Shown in pieces: positions 1-7,879 of a DNA stretch of 45,003 nucleotides. Position 1 is the stretch's first letter, and every line of letters starts with the position of its first letter. Position numbers and translations under genes: made by a program. This DNA comes from a virus. The stretch covers positions 1 to 45,003 of IMG/VR virus record IMGVR_UViG_3300049740_001081. One strand, written 5' to 3'. The notes under the pieces were generated by a model. It did no database searches. It saw only the letters and a list, made by a program, of their open reading frames with translations, and was not told the DNA's origin.

Positions 1-65
1 CTAGACTACACAAGCATATACTAGAACACTATCCAGACATAGCACAAAAGTATCTAAAGTTTTAG
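1..65 (+). CDS. C-terminal end of an unidentified protein (partial)
   Basis: One frame stays open from the window edge to a TAG at 63-65 and ends in residues QKYLKF. Only about 20 residues are visible, so no function can be assigned. It is called because the next 300 bases hold no convincing gene and a fresh promoter follows, which suits the end of an operon. Confidence 0.35.
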   Translation, partial: RLHKHILEHYPDIAQKYLKF

Positions 66-201
66 ACCACTTGACGGATTAACGTCTTGATTTTAGCGGA
101 CAGCGAAACCTCGTCGGCAAGAGCTATAGGCATACTCTAAGTATGACATAGCAGTAGAACACACAAAAGACTCGCTCAAACGAAAAAGACACAGATACAG
201 G

Positions 202-230
202 TTGACAAACACTCCGGATCATTGTATACT
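202..230 (+). promoter_or_regulatory. Sigma-70-like promoter
   Basis: TTGACA at 202-207 and TATACT at 225-230 with a 17-bp spacer. The same -35/-10 pair recurs at 27949-27977 upstream of the sliding clamp. It should drive the radical SAM gene at 403 through a long leader. Confidence 0.75.
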
Positions 231-335
231 AACTACACTAGTACGGTATAGGTGCCGTGGTTTTAGCAAGTATTAAATAAAAGTGCGTAGTTAACTAATA
301 AAAAAATTTAAGCTACCGCTTATAAAAATACTGTA

Positions 336-355
336 AAGCGAGGCGGGCCTCGCTT
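336..355 (+). other. Perfect hairpin in the leader
   Basis: AAGCGAGGC (336-344) pairs with GCCTCGCTT (347-355) around a 2-base loop, or an 8-bp stem with a 4-base loop. No T-run follows, so it is not a typical terminator. It lies 47 bases before the start codon, so it may protect the 5' end or affect translation. Confidence 0.5.
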
Positions 356-402
356 GACGGGGTTTGGTAAGTACATATGCACCGGCCAACCAAAGGAATG
401 AA

Positions 403-1449
403 ATGCAATATAACGAACAACAATCACAATCTAACAGAAAAGTAATTAAAATTAAAAAAGCCAGCAATGCATTTATTATGTTTTGGCATCTAACTGACTT
501 CTGTAACTATAACTGTACTTACTGCCCTCCATGGCTAAAAGCCGGAGATTATCATATGGGCCGTAAACCTGGACATCCTACTAATGAAGAAATTGATATC
601 TTCTTACATAGATTGCAATATGATATATTAAAAGACAATCGACGATCACATATTATGCTATCTGGAGGAGAACCAACAGTACATAAAAGGTTTGGAGAAA
701 TAGTTCATAGGCTATCAGTTGATATGGGTAGTGATGTATGTATTACTACTAATCTAAGTCGACCATTAAAGTTTTGGGAAGGGCTAGAAACATTACCTGC
801 TGGAATGAATATATCATTACATCATGAAACAACAAACATGGATCAGATTAATGAAAAAATGGAATTCCTTGTTCCTGCTGGAGTACAGACTCAATTTAAC
901 TTAGTTTGCGATCCAGGTAACTGGGAAAAAGGAACTATGGAAATGTTTAATGGTTTAGATCCTAAATTTCAAAAGTATATACATGCTTGGCCTTTACACG
1001 ACAATAGTCATAAAAGAAATAGACACATCTACGAATATAGTGCAGAGCAGAGTAGATGGATGAAAGAACGTAACATAATTTATAGAGCAACTCGTAAAAG
1101 AGAAAAGTCTAAATTTAAACAAGAAAACTCTTTTGTATATTTTAGTGACGGAAGTACTTCTACTATTAAGCAAGTTAGCGAAACAACATTTAAACAAGGT
1201 GGACAAAACTGGTTTAATGGATGGAAGTGCAGAGCTGGGCAACAAGCAATTGATGTTAATTTTAGTGGCGAGGTATGGTCTAGTGTATGTAAGTTTGTCA
1301 AGCTCGGTCGTATAGATGATTTTAAGTTATTAGAAGATGCAGTAGTATGTAATAGAGACATTTGTATTCATCCTATGGATTTAGGATTAGATAAAATTGC
1401 GCCAGGGGAAGCGGAGTTTGATACCTGGGGAAAGTTGCTAGTAGGTTAA
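403..1449 (+). CDS. Radical SAM protein with C-terminal cysteine-rich (SPASM/twitch-like) region
   Basis: This 348-residue protein has the radical SAM signature CNYNCTYC near its N-terminus (CxxxCxxC, binding the SAM-cleaving 4Fe-4S cluster) and the GGEP motif (SGGEPTVHKRF) that binds the SAM amino group. The C-terminal third has spaced cysteines (GWKCRAG, SSVCKF, VVCNRDIC) that could hold a further cluster, as in SPASM or twitch proteins. I chose the ATG at 403 because AAAGGA lies 5 bases upstream; an in-frame TTG at 364 lacks a site. Family members modify peptides or small molecules by radical chemistry, and the substrate here is unknown. It is distinct from the two paralogous radical SAM genes at 14904 and 21913. 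Confidence 0.8.
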   Translation: MQYNEQQSQSNRKVIKIKKASNAFIMFWHLTDFCNYNCTYCPPWLKAGDYHMGRKPGHPTNEEIDIFLHRLQYDILKDNRRSHIMLSGGEPTVHKRFGEIVHRLSVDMGSDVCITTNLSRPLKFWEGLETLPAGMNISLHHETTNMDQINEKMEFLVPAGVQTQFNLVCDPGNWEKGTMEMFNGLDPKFQKYIHAWPLHDNSHKRNRHIYEYSAEQSRWMKERNIIYRATRKREKSKFKQENSFVYFSDGSTSTIKQVSETTFKQGGQNWFNGWKCRAGQQAIDVNFSGEVWSSVCKFVKLGRIDDFKLLEDAVVCNRDICIHPMDLGLDKIAPGEAEFDTWGKLLVG

Positions 1450-1456
1450 ATACAGT

Positions 1457-2995
1457 ATGATCAATAATAACACTAAAATTTATCTAGACATGGATGGCGT
1501 ACTTGCAGACTTCTTTGGAGCATGGTCTGAAAAGGCAGGCGTTAAAAATTGGAAAGATATTCCGCCTGATCAAGTTAATACTACATTAGATGATATGATA
1601 GGAACTGATTTCTTTAACACACTTCCTAAGTTTCCTACTGCTAATACACTAGTTGATTTAGCAAAATCATATACTGGAGAGTATCATATTAATAGCTCTC
1701 CGTTGCGTAACGACCATGAGAATAGCGGACAATGGAAGAAAGTTTGGATTAAAAGAGAATTAAGCACACAACCTAAAACCATTATACTTACAAATACAAA
1801 AGAGAAGTATGCAGTAAATCCAGATGGTAGTGCTAATATATTAATTGACGATAGAGGTGCTAACATACAAGCATGGGCTCACGCAGGCGGCATTGGCCTC
1901 AAGTATCAAGCAGATGAAAATACCATTGCTGAACTTAGAGCAAAATTAGATAAAGTTTTTAATATTACTCCAGGGCAAGATCCTAAACTAACAGAAGGCA
2001 AAATTAAAAAGCATCCTGAAGAAGATGGTGCATACTTACTAGACTACAATGGTAAGGAATACAAAGTTTCAAAATTTCTCAATAATAATTTAAGACATGC
2101 CGGCGAGTGGAGTATTTTTCAATTAGAAAATAACGAATGGGAATGGGTAGATACTGTAACCGGTAGAAACTATGCTATTGAAAGAATACGACAGATAAAT
2201 GAAGATGCAGTAGCATTAAGAGTTATAGATCCAAAACTACCTAACTGGAAAGAACCAAAAAAGCCTACCAAGCATCAAAGACGCAAAGCATTAACAAAGC
2301 AATACAATAAAACTGTAAAAGAGGACCCAGAGCTTAATGACGTTGAAGTCAGCTTACACGGAGATGCTAAAAAAGGTTATGTATTAAGTAAAATTGCTGT
2401 ACCAAAAGAATTGCGTAATACAGGTATTGGCTCTAAGGTAATGAACGACTTAACAGACAAAGCAGATGCAGAAGGTGCTATTATCGCACTAACACCAGAT
2501 AACACTTACGGTGGATCTAAAACAAGACTTACACAATTTTATAAACGTTTTGGGTTTGTTCCTAACAAAGGAAGAAATAAAGACTTTCGTTATAGAGAAA
2601 CTATGATACGTTATCCTGTTACAGAAGATATAGATTACACTCGACCAGATTTTGATAGCGAATGGGAAGAAGCTATGCGTTATCCTCAATTTGAAAAAAT
2701 GGGTAAAGAGGCATGGATTGATCTTGCTAGTAGCGGAAGAATAATTAATATTAATGATGCATTATCTAATTTAATGTACAATACAGATGCCGGCGAAAAG
2801 TTTAGAAATACATGGCACGAATTAGATGCAGACAAGAAGAAAAGATTTGTACAAGCTCTAGATAAAGAAAGAGTTGAATTACCTATTATTGCCCGTTGGC
2901 CAGATGGTGGTTTAGAATTAATAGGTGGTAATACTCGTTTAACAGGATTAATGTTAAACAAAGGCGAAGCAAAGGCTTGGATATTTAACGCATAA
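1457..2995 (+). CDS. Fusion: HAD 5'-nucleotidase-like + GNAT acetyltransferase + ParB-like C-terminus
   Basis: This 512-residue protein combines three recognisable parts. Residues 6 to about 155 resemble phage and bacterial 5'(3')-deoxyribonucleotidases of the HAD superfamily: D11-M-D13-G-V-L-A-D supplies the nucleophile and acid/base pair, ILTNTKEKYA fits the later Thr/Lys motif, and LIDDRGANI gives the Mg-binding DD pair. Around residues 300-380 is a GNAT-like domain with an acyl-CoA loop (RNTGIGSKVM) and a typical QFYKRFGFVP segment. The last 45 residues include GGNTRLTGLM (490-499), which resembles the ParB/sulfiredoxin GxxR segment. The middle (170-260) is unassigned. The HAD part suggests dephosphorylation of nucleotides; the targets of the other two domains are unknown. 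It starts 7 bases after the radical SAM stop. Confidence 0.7.
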   Translation: MINNNTKIYLDMDGVLADFFGAWSEKAGVKNWKDIPPDQVNTTLDDMIGTDFFNTLPKFPTANTLVDLAKSYTGEYHINSSPLRNDHENSGQWKKVWIKRELSTQPKTIILTNTKEKYAVNPDGSANILIDDRGANIQAWAHAGGIGLKYQADENTIAELRAKLDKVFNITPGQDPKLTEGKIKKHPEEDGAYLLDYNGKEYKVSKFLNNNLRHAGEWSIFQLENNEWEWVDTVTGRNYAIERIRQINEDAVALRVIDPKLPNWKEPKKPTKHQRRKALTKQYNKTVKEDPELNDVEVSLHGDAKKGYVLSKIAVPKELRNTGIGSKVMNDLTDKADAEGAIIALTPDNTYGGSKTRLTQFYKRFGFVPNKGRNKDFRYRETMIRYPVTEDIDYTRPDFDSEWEEAMRYPQFEKMGKEAWIDLASSGRIININDALSNLMYNTDAGEKFRNTWHELDADKKKRFVQALDKERVELPIIARWPDGGLELIGGNTRLTGLMLNKGEAKAWIFNA

Positions 2996-2998
2996 ATA
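2991..2998 (+). promoter_or_regulatory. T4-type late promoter box
   Basis: CATAAATA overlaps the stop of the fusion gene, 25 bases before the ATG of the 2OG oxygenase. T4 late promoters have a single -10 TATAAATA box and no -35. One base differs. Confidence 0.5.
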
Positions 2999-3023
2999 AA
3001 CTTAGCAGTTAAAGGAGTTGTCA

Positions 3024-3983
3024 ATGGGTATACCTAAAATTGAGTCTTATCAGATTCAAGATCTATCATTATTAGACGAAATAAACAAACATGTCAATAA
3101 CACAGATTGGTATGCAATGACAGAAAGAAATGATTCATATGAACAAGCAGTAAACGAAGGATTACTAACTGAAACAAAACTTGCCCAATTAAAAAAAATA
3201 CACAGTACCAACCTAAACATGCAACTGCTTATAAAAGCAAGAATTAATGAGCAAGGTTTGTGGCCACACCACCATCTCCTGCCTGAAGAAGACGACGGTA
3301 TTCTTAAATTGCGTAGTATTGTTAGACAAGCATACGGCTGGGACGAAACTAGTGTTAAAAGAAGAGCACTTCCAGTCTGGAATCTATTTGACTATATGAA
3401 TAAAACATTCTTTAACAATGAACTTACATTAGATGGGCATGGCGAAGAAGTATCCGGTGCTAGGCATATATGGTACGATAAAGATAATATGGATATTCCA
3501 GGTTGGGGAGATGACACCGGGCCAAATGGAAAATTTGATGAACGAGATCCAACTCCTGTCTTTGTAGCATATGCTAATGGCAAGTCTAGTTCAACTAGAC
3601 GTATCGCTGGTGCCAATGCTAGAGGTTTAAGCAACGGTGTACATAGAGATTGGGATCAGGATTGGAGAGAAGATGAAATTGAGGATAATGGATATTATTC
3701 TTTGTTAGTTCATATTAATAAAGAATGGGCATACTCTGAAGCAGGCGAGCTACTATTTTACGAAACCATAAGCCCTGATAATGCTTTATCTGTACATGAG
3801 AGAAGAGGATACGGAGTTGGCAGACCGACTCATATGTTTGGGCATGTTCCTGGATCTGTAATTTTATACCCTGCAACAGCATTACATGCTACACATGGCA
3901 TTCAAGCTAAAGCCGCAACATCCAAGTCGTTTTCTAAAAAGATAGTTTACAGGGTTCAACGCAGGTCTACACTTGCTAAATAA
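3024..3983 (+). CDS. 2-oxoglutarate/Fe(II)-dependent oxygenase
   Basis: This 319-residue protein has a 2OG-Fe(II) oxygenase C-terminal half. H207-R-D209 supplies the HxD pair (GVHRDWDQDW), GELLFYE is the expected beta-strand, and the distal metal His is H288 or H291 (ALHATHG), followed by a basic 2OG-binding segment near residue 315 (KKIVYRV). Such prolyl-4-hydroxylase-like enzymes are frequent in T4-like cyanophages and other marine myoviruses. They hydroxylate proteins or nucleobases, but the substrate here is unknown. The ATG at 3024 is preceded by AAAGGAG at 3011-3017. An earlier in-frame TTG at 3018 directly abuts that site and was rejected. A late promoter box lies just upstream. Confidence 0.75.
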   Translation: MGIPKIESYQIQDLSLLDEINKHVNNTDWYAMTERNDSYEQAVNEGLLTETKLAQLKKIHSTNLNMQLLIKARINEQGLWPHHHLLPEEDDGILKLRSIVRQAYGWDETSVKRRALPVWNLFDYMNKTFFNNELTLDGHGEEVSGARHIWYDKDNMDIPGWGDDTGPNGKFDERDPTPVFVAYANGKSSSTRRIAGANARGLSNGVHRDWDQDWREDEIEDNGYYSLLVHINKEWAYSEAGELLFYETISPDNALSVHERRGYGVGRPTHMFGHVPGSVILYPATALHATHGIQAKAATSKSFSKKIVYRVQRRSTLAK

Positions 3984-4012
3984 GTATAGAATTAAGATAG
4001 GAGAATAATTCA

Positions 4013-4306
4013 ATGGGATTTTTTAAAGCAATTAAGTCTTTTTTCAGTGGACCAGAAGAAACCAAAGAAGATAAGAAACTTGCTAAGGCTTATAGAAAAG
4101 TAGTAGAGGTAAAACCATCTGCTATTACTGAGCCAATTGTTTTGGTTACTAAAGCCAAGACTTCAACCGAACTAAAAAAGATGACAAAGAAAGCACTTGA
4201 CACATATGCCAGAGAAGAGCATAATATTGAACTCGATGGTCGTTTGACTAAAGATAAGATGATTATTTCTTTTAATAAAGAAATTAAAAAGAAAAAGAAG
4301 AAGTAG
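4013..4306 (+). CDS. Small basic protein with amphipathic N-terminus
   Basis: Uncharacterised 97-residue protein, rich in lysine and ending in a run of six. The start GFFKAIKSFFSG is amphipathic and could contact membrane or another protein. A GGAG site precedes the ATG. It is followed after 2 bases by the nucleotidyltransferase-like gene and is probably co-transcribed with it. No family recognised. Confidence 0.65.
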   Translation: MGFFKAIKSFFSGPEETKEDKKLAKAYRKVVEVKPSAITEPIVLVTKAKTSTELKKMTKKALDTYAREEHNIELDGRLTKDKMIISFNKEIKKKKKK

Positions 4307-4308
4307 AT

Positions 4309-5121
4309 ATGTTACTCAGGGATCTATTAGTACCAACAGCAGATGTTGAAACTATTTTAATAAGACGTATACCTATCAACGAAGGTGGACATGCGTTCAA
4401 GGACCCTACAACTAAAGAACTTCTTACTAAACAGAATGCTACGACAGCAGAAGTAGATGCCACCCTAAAAGCATTAGGTTCACGTCTAGGCATAGACTTA
4501 ATTAAAAATAAAACAGGGAGTACAATCTATCCAAACAAAATTACAGGCGATGGTGACACTAACTTAGATCCAACTGACTTTATGAAAGTTGATCCTAGTG
4601 AAGATGCTAAAGTTAGTATGAACAAGTTCAGGGAATGGTTGACTAGCAAACTACTTGGAGCAGGCATCCAAGATACACATATTAAAAAGGGAGGTGACGG
4701 TCTTGCAGTTATGTCACCCATTCCCGGAACTGACGAATACTTACAAGTAGACTTAGACATTAGCACACCAGGAGATGGACAATTTGCTAGGTGGTCTAGA
4801 AGAGGAGAGCCAGGATCAGCAAAAGGTGTTTTTAGGCATATACTTAAAAGTGCTATTGCAAGAGGTATTAATCCAAACTTAAAATGGTCTTTTAAGAATG
4901 GTTTAGTAGATGAGGTTACTGGAGAAGCTACAAAAGATCCAGAAACTATTGCCAAGAGATTATTTGGCGATAAAGGAAAAGCAACAGACCTAGATAATAT
5001 AGGTGCAATCTTAAATGCACTAAAGAGTTACAGACCTGATATTGCTGATGATGTAATTGAAAAGGCACAACAAGGTGTTGCTAACATGAAGTTTGATTAT
5101 AAATACGGAGAAGAAAAGTAA
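4309..5121 (+). CDS. Putative nucleotidyltransferase-fold protein, possibly virion-associated
   Basis: This 270-residue protein carries a set of motifs seen in phage nucleotidyltransferase-like proteins: GSTIYPNKITGDGDTNLD resembles the GS...GDxD metal-binding loop, YLQVDLDIS resembles the third-carboxylate strand, and PGSAKGVFRHILKSAIA fits the helix after it. Family members transfer nucleotidyl groups to RNA, proteins or small molecules; the substrate is unknown. The N-terminus MLLRDLL matches that of the gene at 5432 and is related to those of 8105, 9747 and 10334, so it may be a shared targeting peptide. Its stop overlaps the next start by one base. The assignment rests on motif order only. 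Confidence 0.5.
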   Translation: MLLRDLLVPTADVETILIRRIPINEGGHAFKDPTTKELLTKQNATTAEVDATLKALGSRLGIDLIKNKTGSTIYPNKITGDGDTNLDPTDFMKVDPSEDAKVSMNKFREWLTSKLLGAGIQDTHIKKGGDGLAVMSPIPGTDEYLQVDLDISTPGDGQFARWSRRGEPGSAKGVFRHILKSAIARGINPNLKWSFKNGLVDEVTGEATKDPETIAKRLFGDKGKATDLDNIGAILNALKSYRPDIADDVIEKAQQGVANMKFDYKYGEEK

Positions 5122-5426
5122 TGTGGGATATGTTAACACAATTAGCAACTGATAGGCTATGGATATACACAGGTATTGCTGGAAGTATTTTTGGAGCCTT
5201 GTTTCTATTTTGGGTTAAAGATACATATATTGCATTTTGGGTGTTTACCAAATGGGATAACATATTAAATTTTCTTGTTGACAGATGGGGTTGGACTTGG
5301 TTTAAACACGATCCAGAGGGATGGAAAAAGATAAATCCAAAACTAACATCTAAGGTTGAAGATTTAGAAAACCGTATTAGGAAGTTAGAAAAAACAAAAA
5401 AGATTATTATTAAGAATAAAGGTTAA
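5121..5426 (+). CDS. Small membrane protein with C-terminal coiled coil
   Basis: Uncharacterised 101-residue protein. A hydrophobic span at about residues 14-33 (WIYTGIAGSIFGALFLFWV) should cross the membrane once, and a second hydrophobic/aromatic stretch follows at 37-60. The C-terminal 30 residues have heptad-like spacing and many charges (VEDLENRIRKLEK), which suggests oligomerisation. It sits between two genes with the same N-terminal signature. A holin-like or virion membrane-contact role is possible but not shown. Confidence 0.6.
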   Translation: MWDMLTQLATDRLWIYTGIAGSIFGALFLFWVKDTYIAFWVFTKWDNILNFLVDRWGWTWFKHDPEGWKKINPKLTSKVEDLENRIRKLEKTKKIIIKNKG

Positions 5427-5431
5427 AGTAT

Positions 5432-6469
5432 ATGTTACTAAGAGAGTTACTTAAAGAAGACGAAGAAACTAAACAGGCTATTATTGCAAAGATTTCTGGC
5501 CTTCAGGCAGATAACGAACAGGATGCTGAGATACTTGATAGAATTTTTAGAACATTGCATAATGATGATATATCAGGTAAGATTGCACAAGCATTTGGAC
5601 CTCCAACAGAAGATGATACTTTCCAACTTGAACCTCTTTTAAAAACACTTACACAAATTATATTCCATGCAGGTGTTAATTATAAAAGCCTAAGTACATT
5701 TCTAAGCAAACTAGAAAAAGGCAATGTTGTTGATGTTGGCAAAATTGTTAATCCGGGTGTAGGAAGTGTTAGAGACTTCTTTGGCGGTGACGAAACAGCA
5801 ACACGAGTATTTCAATCTATGGCAACATTAGGTGCAGGTAAAAAACAAAAAGGCCCTGGTGAATATGCACTTGCTATGCTATCTAATAAAATCAGATTAA
5901 AAAGCGATGGTGGAGATATTGAAGCCGCAGGTAAAGGGATTGAAGTTAAAGCCGAAACATCTACTGGAGGCGGACGTCTTGGTGAAGGTGGACCTACTAA
6001 CATAGTAGCAAAAGAATACTGGAGCCAACTTCCTAGTATGGCCCAACACTTTGAGAACGGTGGTAAAGGACTTGGACTTAAACGAGCAGTTCCTTACCTT
6101 GCATTAGATCTTCCACTTAACGATCCTGAAAAGAAGAAACAAAGACAAGATATACTTACAAAATGGTTTTCACAAGTCTTTAAAGACCCAGCTCCGTTTG
6201 TTGCCGCAATGATGCAAGACGATCCGGTTGTAGCAGAAAGAATGTACGGTAAAGCAAACTATGAGGCTTATAAAGCAAATTATGGATGGGACGGATTATT
6301 AGGCATTAACTTTCCACAATTAAAATATGTGATGGTTAATACAGGTGACGAGTTTGTTAAGATGATAGAAGCAGGACATTTCTCTAGTCTTAGCATAAGT
6401 TTAGTTCCTAGTAGTGCTAGGCCGTCAGAGGTATATGCACAATTAAGTCTTACAAAAGCAAAAGCATAA
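5432..6469 (+). CDS. Putative PD-(D/E)XK-type nuclease, possibly packaged in the virion
   Basis: This 345-residue protein contains a restriction-endonuclease-like centre: D162 in GGDIEAAG, then E171-V-K173 (GIEVKAE), the spacing of a PD-(D/E)XK catalytic triad. The following glycine-rich turn (TSTGGGRLGEGG) is also common after that strand. The N-terminus MLLRELLKED matches the signature shared with neighbouring genes and contains an L-K-E triplet like a T4 prohead protease site. One reading is a nuclease packaged with the head and injected to attack host DNA; another is a structural protein with a chance motif. ATG 5432 lies 5 bases after the previous stop. Confidence 0.5.
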   Translation: MLLRELLKEDEETKQAIIAKISGLQADNEQDAEILDRIFRTLHNDDISGKIAQAFGPPTEDDTFQLEPLLKTLTQIIFHAGVNYKSLSTFLSKLEKGNVVDVGKIVNPGVGSVRDFFGGDETATRVFQSMATLGAGKKQKGPGEYALAMLSNKIRLKSDGGDIEAAGKGIEVKAETSTGGGRLGEGGPTNIVAKEYWSQLPSMAQHFENGGKGLGLKRAVPYLALDLPLNDPEKKKQRQDILTKWFSQVFKDPAPFVAAMMQDDPVVAERMYGKANYEAYKANYGWDGLLGINFPQLKYVMVNTGDEFVKMIEAGHFSSLSISLVPSSARPSEVYAQLSLTKAKA

Positions 6470-6520
6470 CTCGTATGCTTTAAACACATAAACTTTAGGT
6501 TTATATCATCAACATGTTAA

Positions 6521-6528
6521 TATAAATA
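6521..6528 (+). promoter_or_regulatory. T4-type late promoter box (perfect)
   Basis: TATAAATA, identical to the T4 late consensus, 24 bases before the ATG at 6553. This is the best late box in the window. Confidence 0.7.
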
Positions 6529-6552
6529 AAGTGTAAGCACAAAGGAGCCGCT

Positions 6553-6969
6553 ATGAATAAATTTAATATTGCGGTTGCTATGATGATAGGTATATTAATA
6601 GCTTTTGCTAGTCAAAGTAGTGCCGCCCCAACTGATAACGAAATTAAACCGGAAGCACCATCGCAACCGGTCGTACCACAGCCACAACAATCTTTTAAAC
6701 CAGTGATTTGCCAAGTCACGGCAATAGTTGTTGATAATCTCAAAAACAAATATAACGAATTACCAGTATTTGTTGGAGACGGCCAGGATCAAGCAGGAAC
6801 TAGTTATGTTGTCTCTCTAAATCGAGACAATGGGGAATTTACTATTGTACAATTTTCAGCAGACAGAGGTACTGCATGTATTATTGGTTCTGGTACAGGA
6901 GCAAAAGTAACTATGATTCCATCAGAGAAAACGAAAGGTATGCCTGTTATTTTTCCAATAAGTAATTGA
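6553..6969 (+). CDS. Secreted/periplasmic protein of unknown function
   Basis: A 138-residue protein with a clear signal peptide: a short basic start, a hydrophobic core (VAMMIGILIAFA), then a likely cleavage region around SQSSAAP. A proline-rich linker follows (EAPSQPVVPQPQQ), then a small domain with two cysteines (VICQVTA and TACIIG) that could form a disulfide after export. AAAGGAG precedes the ATG and a perfect late promoter box lies upstream, so it is probably made late. A role at the cell envelope is inferred; no family was recognised. Confidence 0.7.
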   Translation: MNKFNIAVAMMIGILIAFASQSSAAPTDNEIKPEAPSQPVVPQPQQSFKPVICQVTAIVVDNLKNKYNELPVFVGDGQDQAGTSYVVSLNRDNGEFTIVQFSADRGTACIIGSGTGAKVTMIPSEKTKGMPVIFPISN

Positions 6970-6994
6970 CAATGACAGACAAATATACTATAAT
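6966..6994 (+). promoter_or_regulatory. Consensus sigma-70 promoter overlapping a start codon
   Basis: TTGACA (6966-6971) and TATAAT (6989-6994), 17-bp spacer, both perfect consensus. It overlaps the first codons of the small membrane protein gene, so its transcript would begin inside that frame and serve the gene at 7126 or an internal start. Confidence 0.6.
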
Positions 6995-7169
6995 GTTTTA
7001 TATGCTTAACACTTTCTATTTGACAATAGTTATAGGAATGGTGTTAGGGTTTTATATTTTCTTGGGTTCATACTTCTTGATTATTACAATAATGTGTGTT
7101 CCTTTCTGGATTGCTGGAGAATTATATGGGCAAGAAAAATCTAATTTGGAACCTACAAGAAGAGATTAA
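6972..7169 (+). CDS. Small hydrophobic membrane protein
   Basis: Uncharacterised protein of about 65 residues, nearly all hydrophobic from residue 8 to 48 (LTIVIGMVLGFYIFLGSYF and following), consistent with two short transmembrane helices. The start is uncertain: the ATG at 6972 has no good ribosome-binding site and lies inside a consensus promoter, so translation may start at a later Met (6993 or 7038). The 3' end overlaps the next gene by 44 bases. Confidence 0.45.
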   Translation: MTDKYTIMFYMLNTFYLTIVIGMVLGFYIFLGSYFLIITIMCVPFWIAGELYGQEKSNLEPTRRD

Positions 7170-7860
7170 TTACAATCAAGATTTTTTTATTCCACTTGAC
7201 TTAAAGTTAGATCCAGAAGAGAAGAATAACTTTGCAATGCATTTTGCAAAAGAGTATCTACCTGGAATGAGCAAGATGACAAACTTGTCTGTTGCTGATG
7301 GTAATGTAAAGGAATTTTTCCCAAACTCATATAAACAAGCCAACGACTTGCTAAGGCCATTAGGTTTATGTGCTAGAGCTATGACTTTATTTGTTTCTCC
7401 TCCTACTCCTGATATAGAACAATGTAGAAACGTACATATAGATTCTACTAAAACAAGAGAAGGAGATGTATTTCCTTTAGAAGCAAGACTTAGTTATTAC
7501 GAAATGGCAGAGGTACCAGGGATTATAAGATGGTATCCTTCAAACAAAGATGAGGTTGAGTATGTTAAACTTCCTCAAGCTGATAGTGCTATATTTGAAG
7601 GAAAGAATAGTAGAATATATGCAACAGAATGGATAACCGCATTAAGACAAGGCAGACTTTCTTGGGAGGATGCACCAGACTACATACACTCTACAACTAC
7701 TTCTGTACCTAGTGCATTACTAAGAACTAACCTACCTCATCATGTTATACAAGGTCCAGGTGTTAGAATAACAGTTTCATGTCAAATACAATGGATACAT
7801 TCAAAGAGTCCCGTAGGTACATGGCAACACATACGGGATAAGTATCTATATGAACAATAA
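7126..7860 (+). CDS. Possible 2OG-Fe(II) oxygenase-like protein
   Basis: This 244-residue protein shows a weak oxygenase signature: H104-I-D106 (NVHIDSTK) as the HxD pair, and H205/H206 followed 8-9 residues later by R214 and a T/S strand (HHVIQGPGVRITVS), the usual arrangement of the distal metal His and the 2OG-binding Arg. The central part (YYEMAEVPGIIRWYP) resembles a cupin strand pair. The ATG at 7126 follows TGGAGA by 5 bases and is preferred to earlier in-frame starts. If correct, this is one of three such oxygenases in the window (with 3024 and 38098). The substrate is unknown. Confidence 0.45.
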   Translation: MGKKNLIWNLQEEINYNQDFFIPLDLKLDPEEKNNFAMHFAKEYLPGMSKMTNLSVADGNVKEFFPNSYKQANDLLRPLGLCARAMTLFVSPPTPDIEQCRNVHIDSTKTREGDVFPLEARLSYYEMAEVPGIIRWYPSNKDEVEYVKLPQADSAIFEGKNSRIYATEWITALRQGRLSWEDAPDYIHSTTTSVPSALLRTNLPHHVIQGPGVRITVSCQIQWIHSKSPVGTWQHIRDKYLYEQ

Positions 7861-7879
7861 AAAACAAAGAGAATTATCT

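Larger units (their letters stand above)
66..402 (+). other. Non-coding region with promoter, leader and hairpins
   Basis: No convincing coding frame was found between the stop at 65 and the radical SAM gene. The stretch holds a small inverted repeat (CATAC/GTATG near 133-147), a strong sigma-70-like promoter (202-230), a hairpin ACGG...CCGT (243-258) and a perfect 9-bp stem at 336-355. Transcription from the promoter would give a structured leader of about 165 nt ahead of the ATG at 403. No tRNA T-loop consensus is present. A small RNA or cis-regulatory leader is possible but unproven. Confidence 0.5.

Noticed and set aside
66-330. tRNA or tmRNA gene in the leader region
   Set aside because: No 7-bp acceptor pairing and no GTTCRANNC T-loop were found on either strand.
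364-402. TTG start for the first radical SAM gene
   Set aside because: No ribosome-binding site before it. ATG 403 has AAAGGA 5 bases upstream, and the extra 13 residues lie in the leader.
994-1361. Antisense open frames over the first radical SAM gene
   Set aside because: Two overlapping frames with low-complexity composition, no ribosome-binding site and full overlap with a gene carrying clear motifs.
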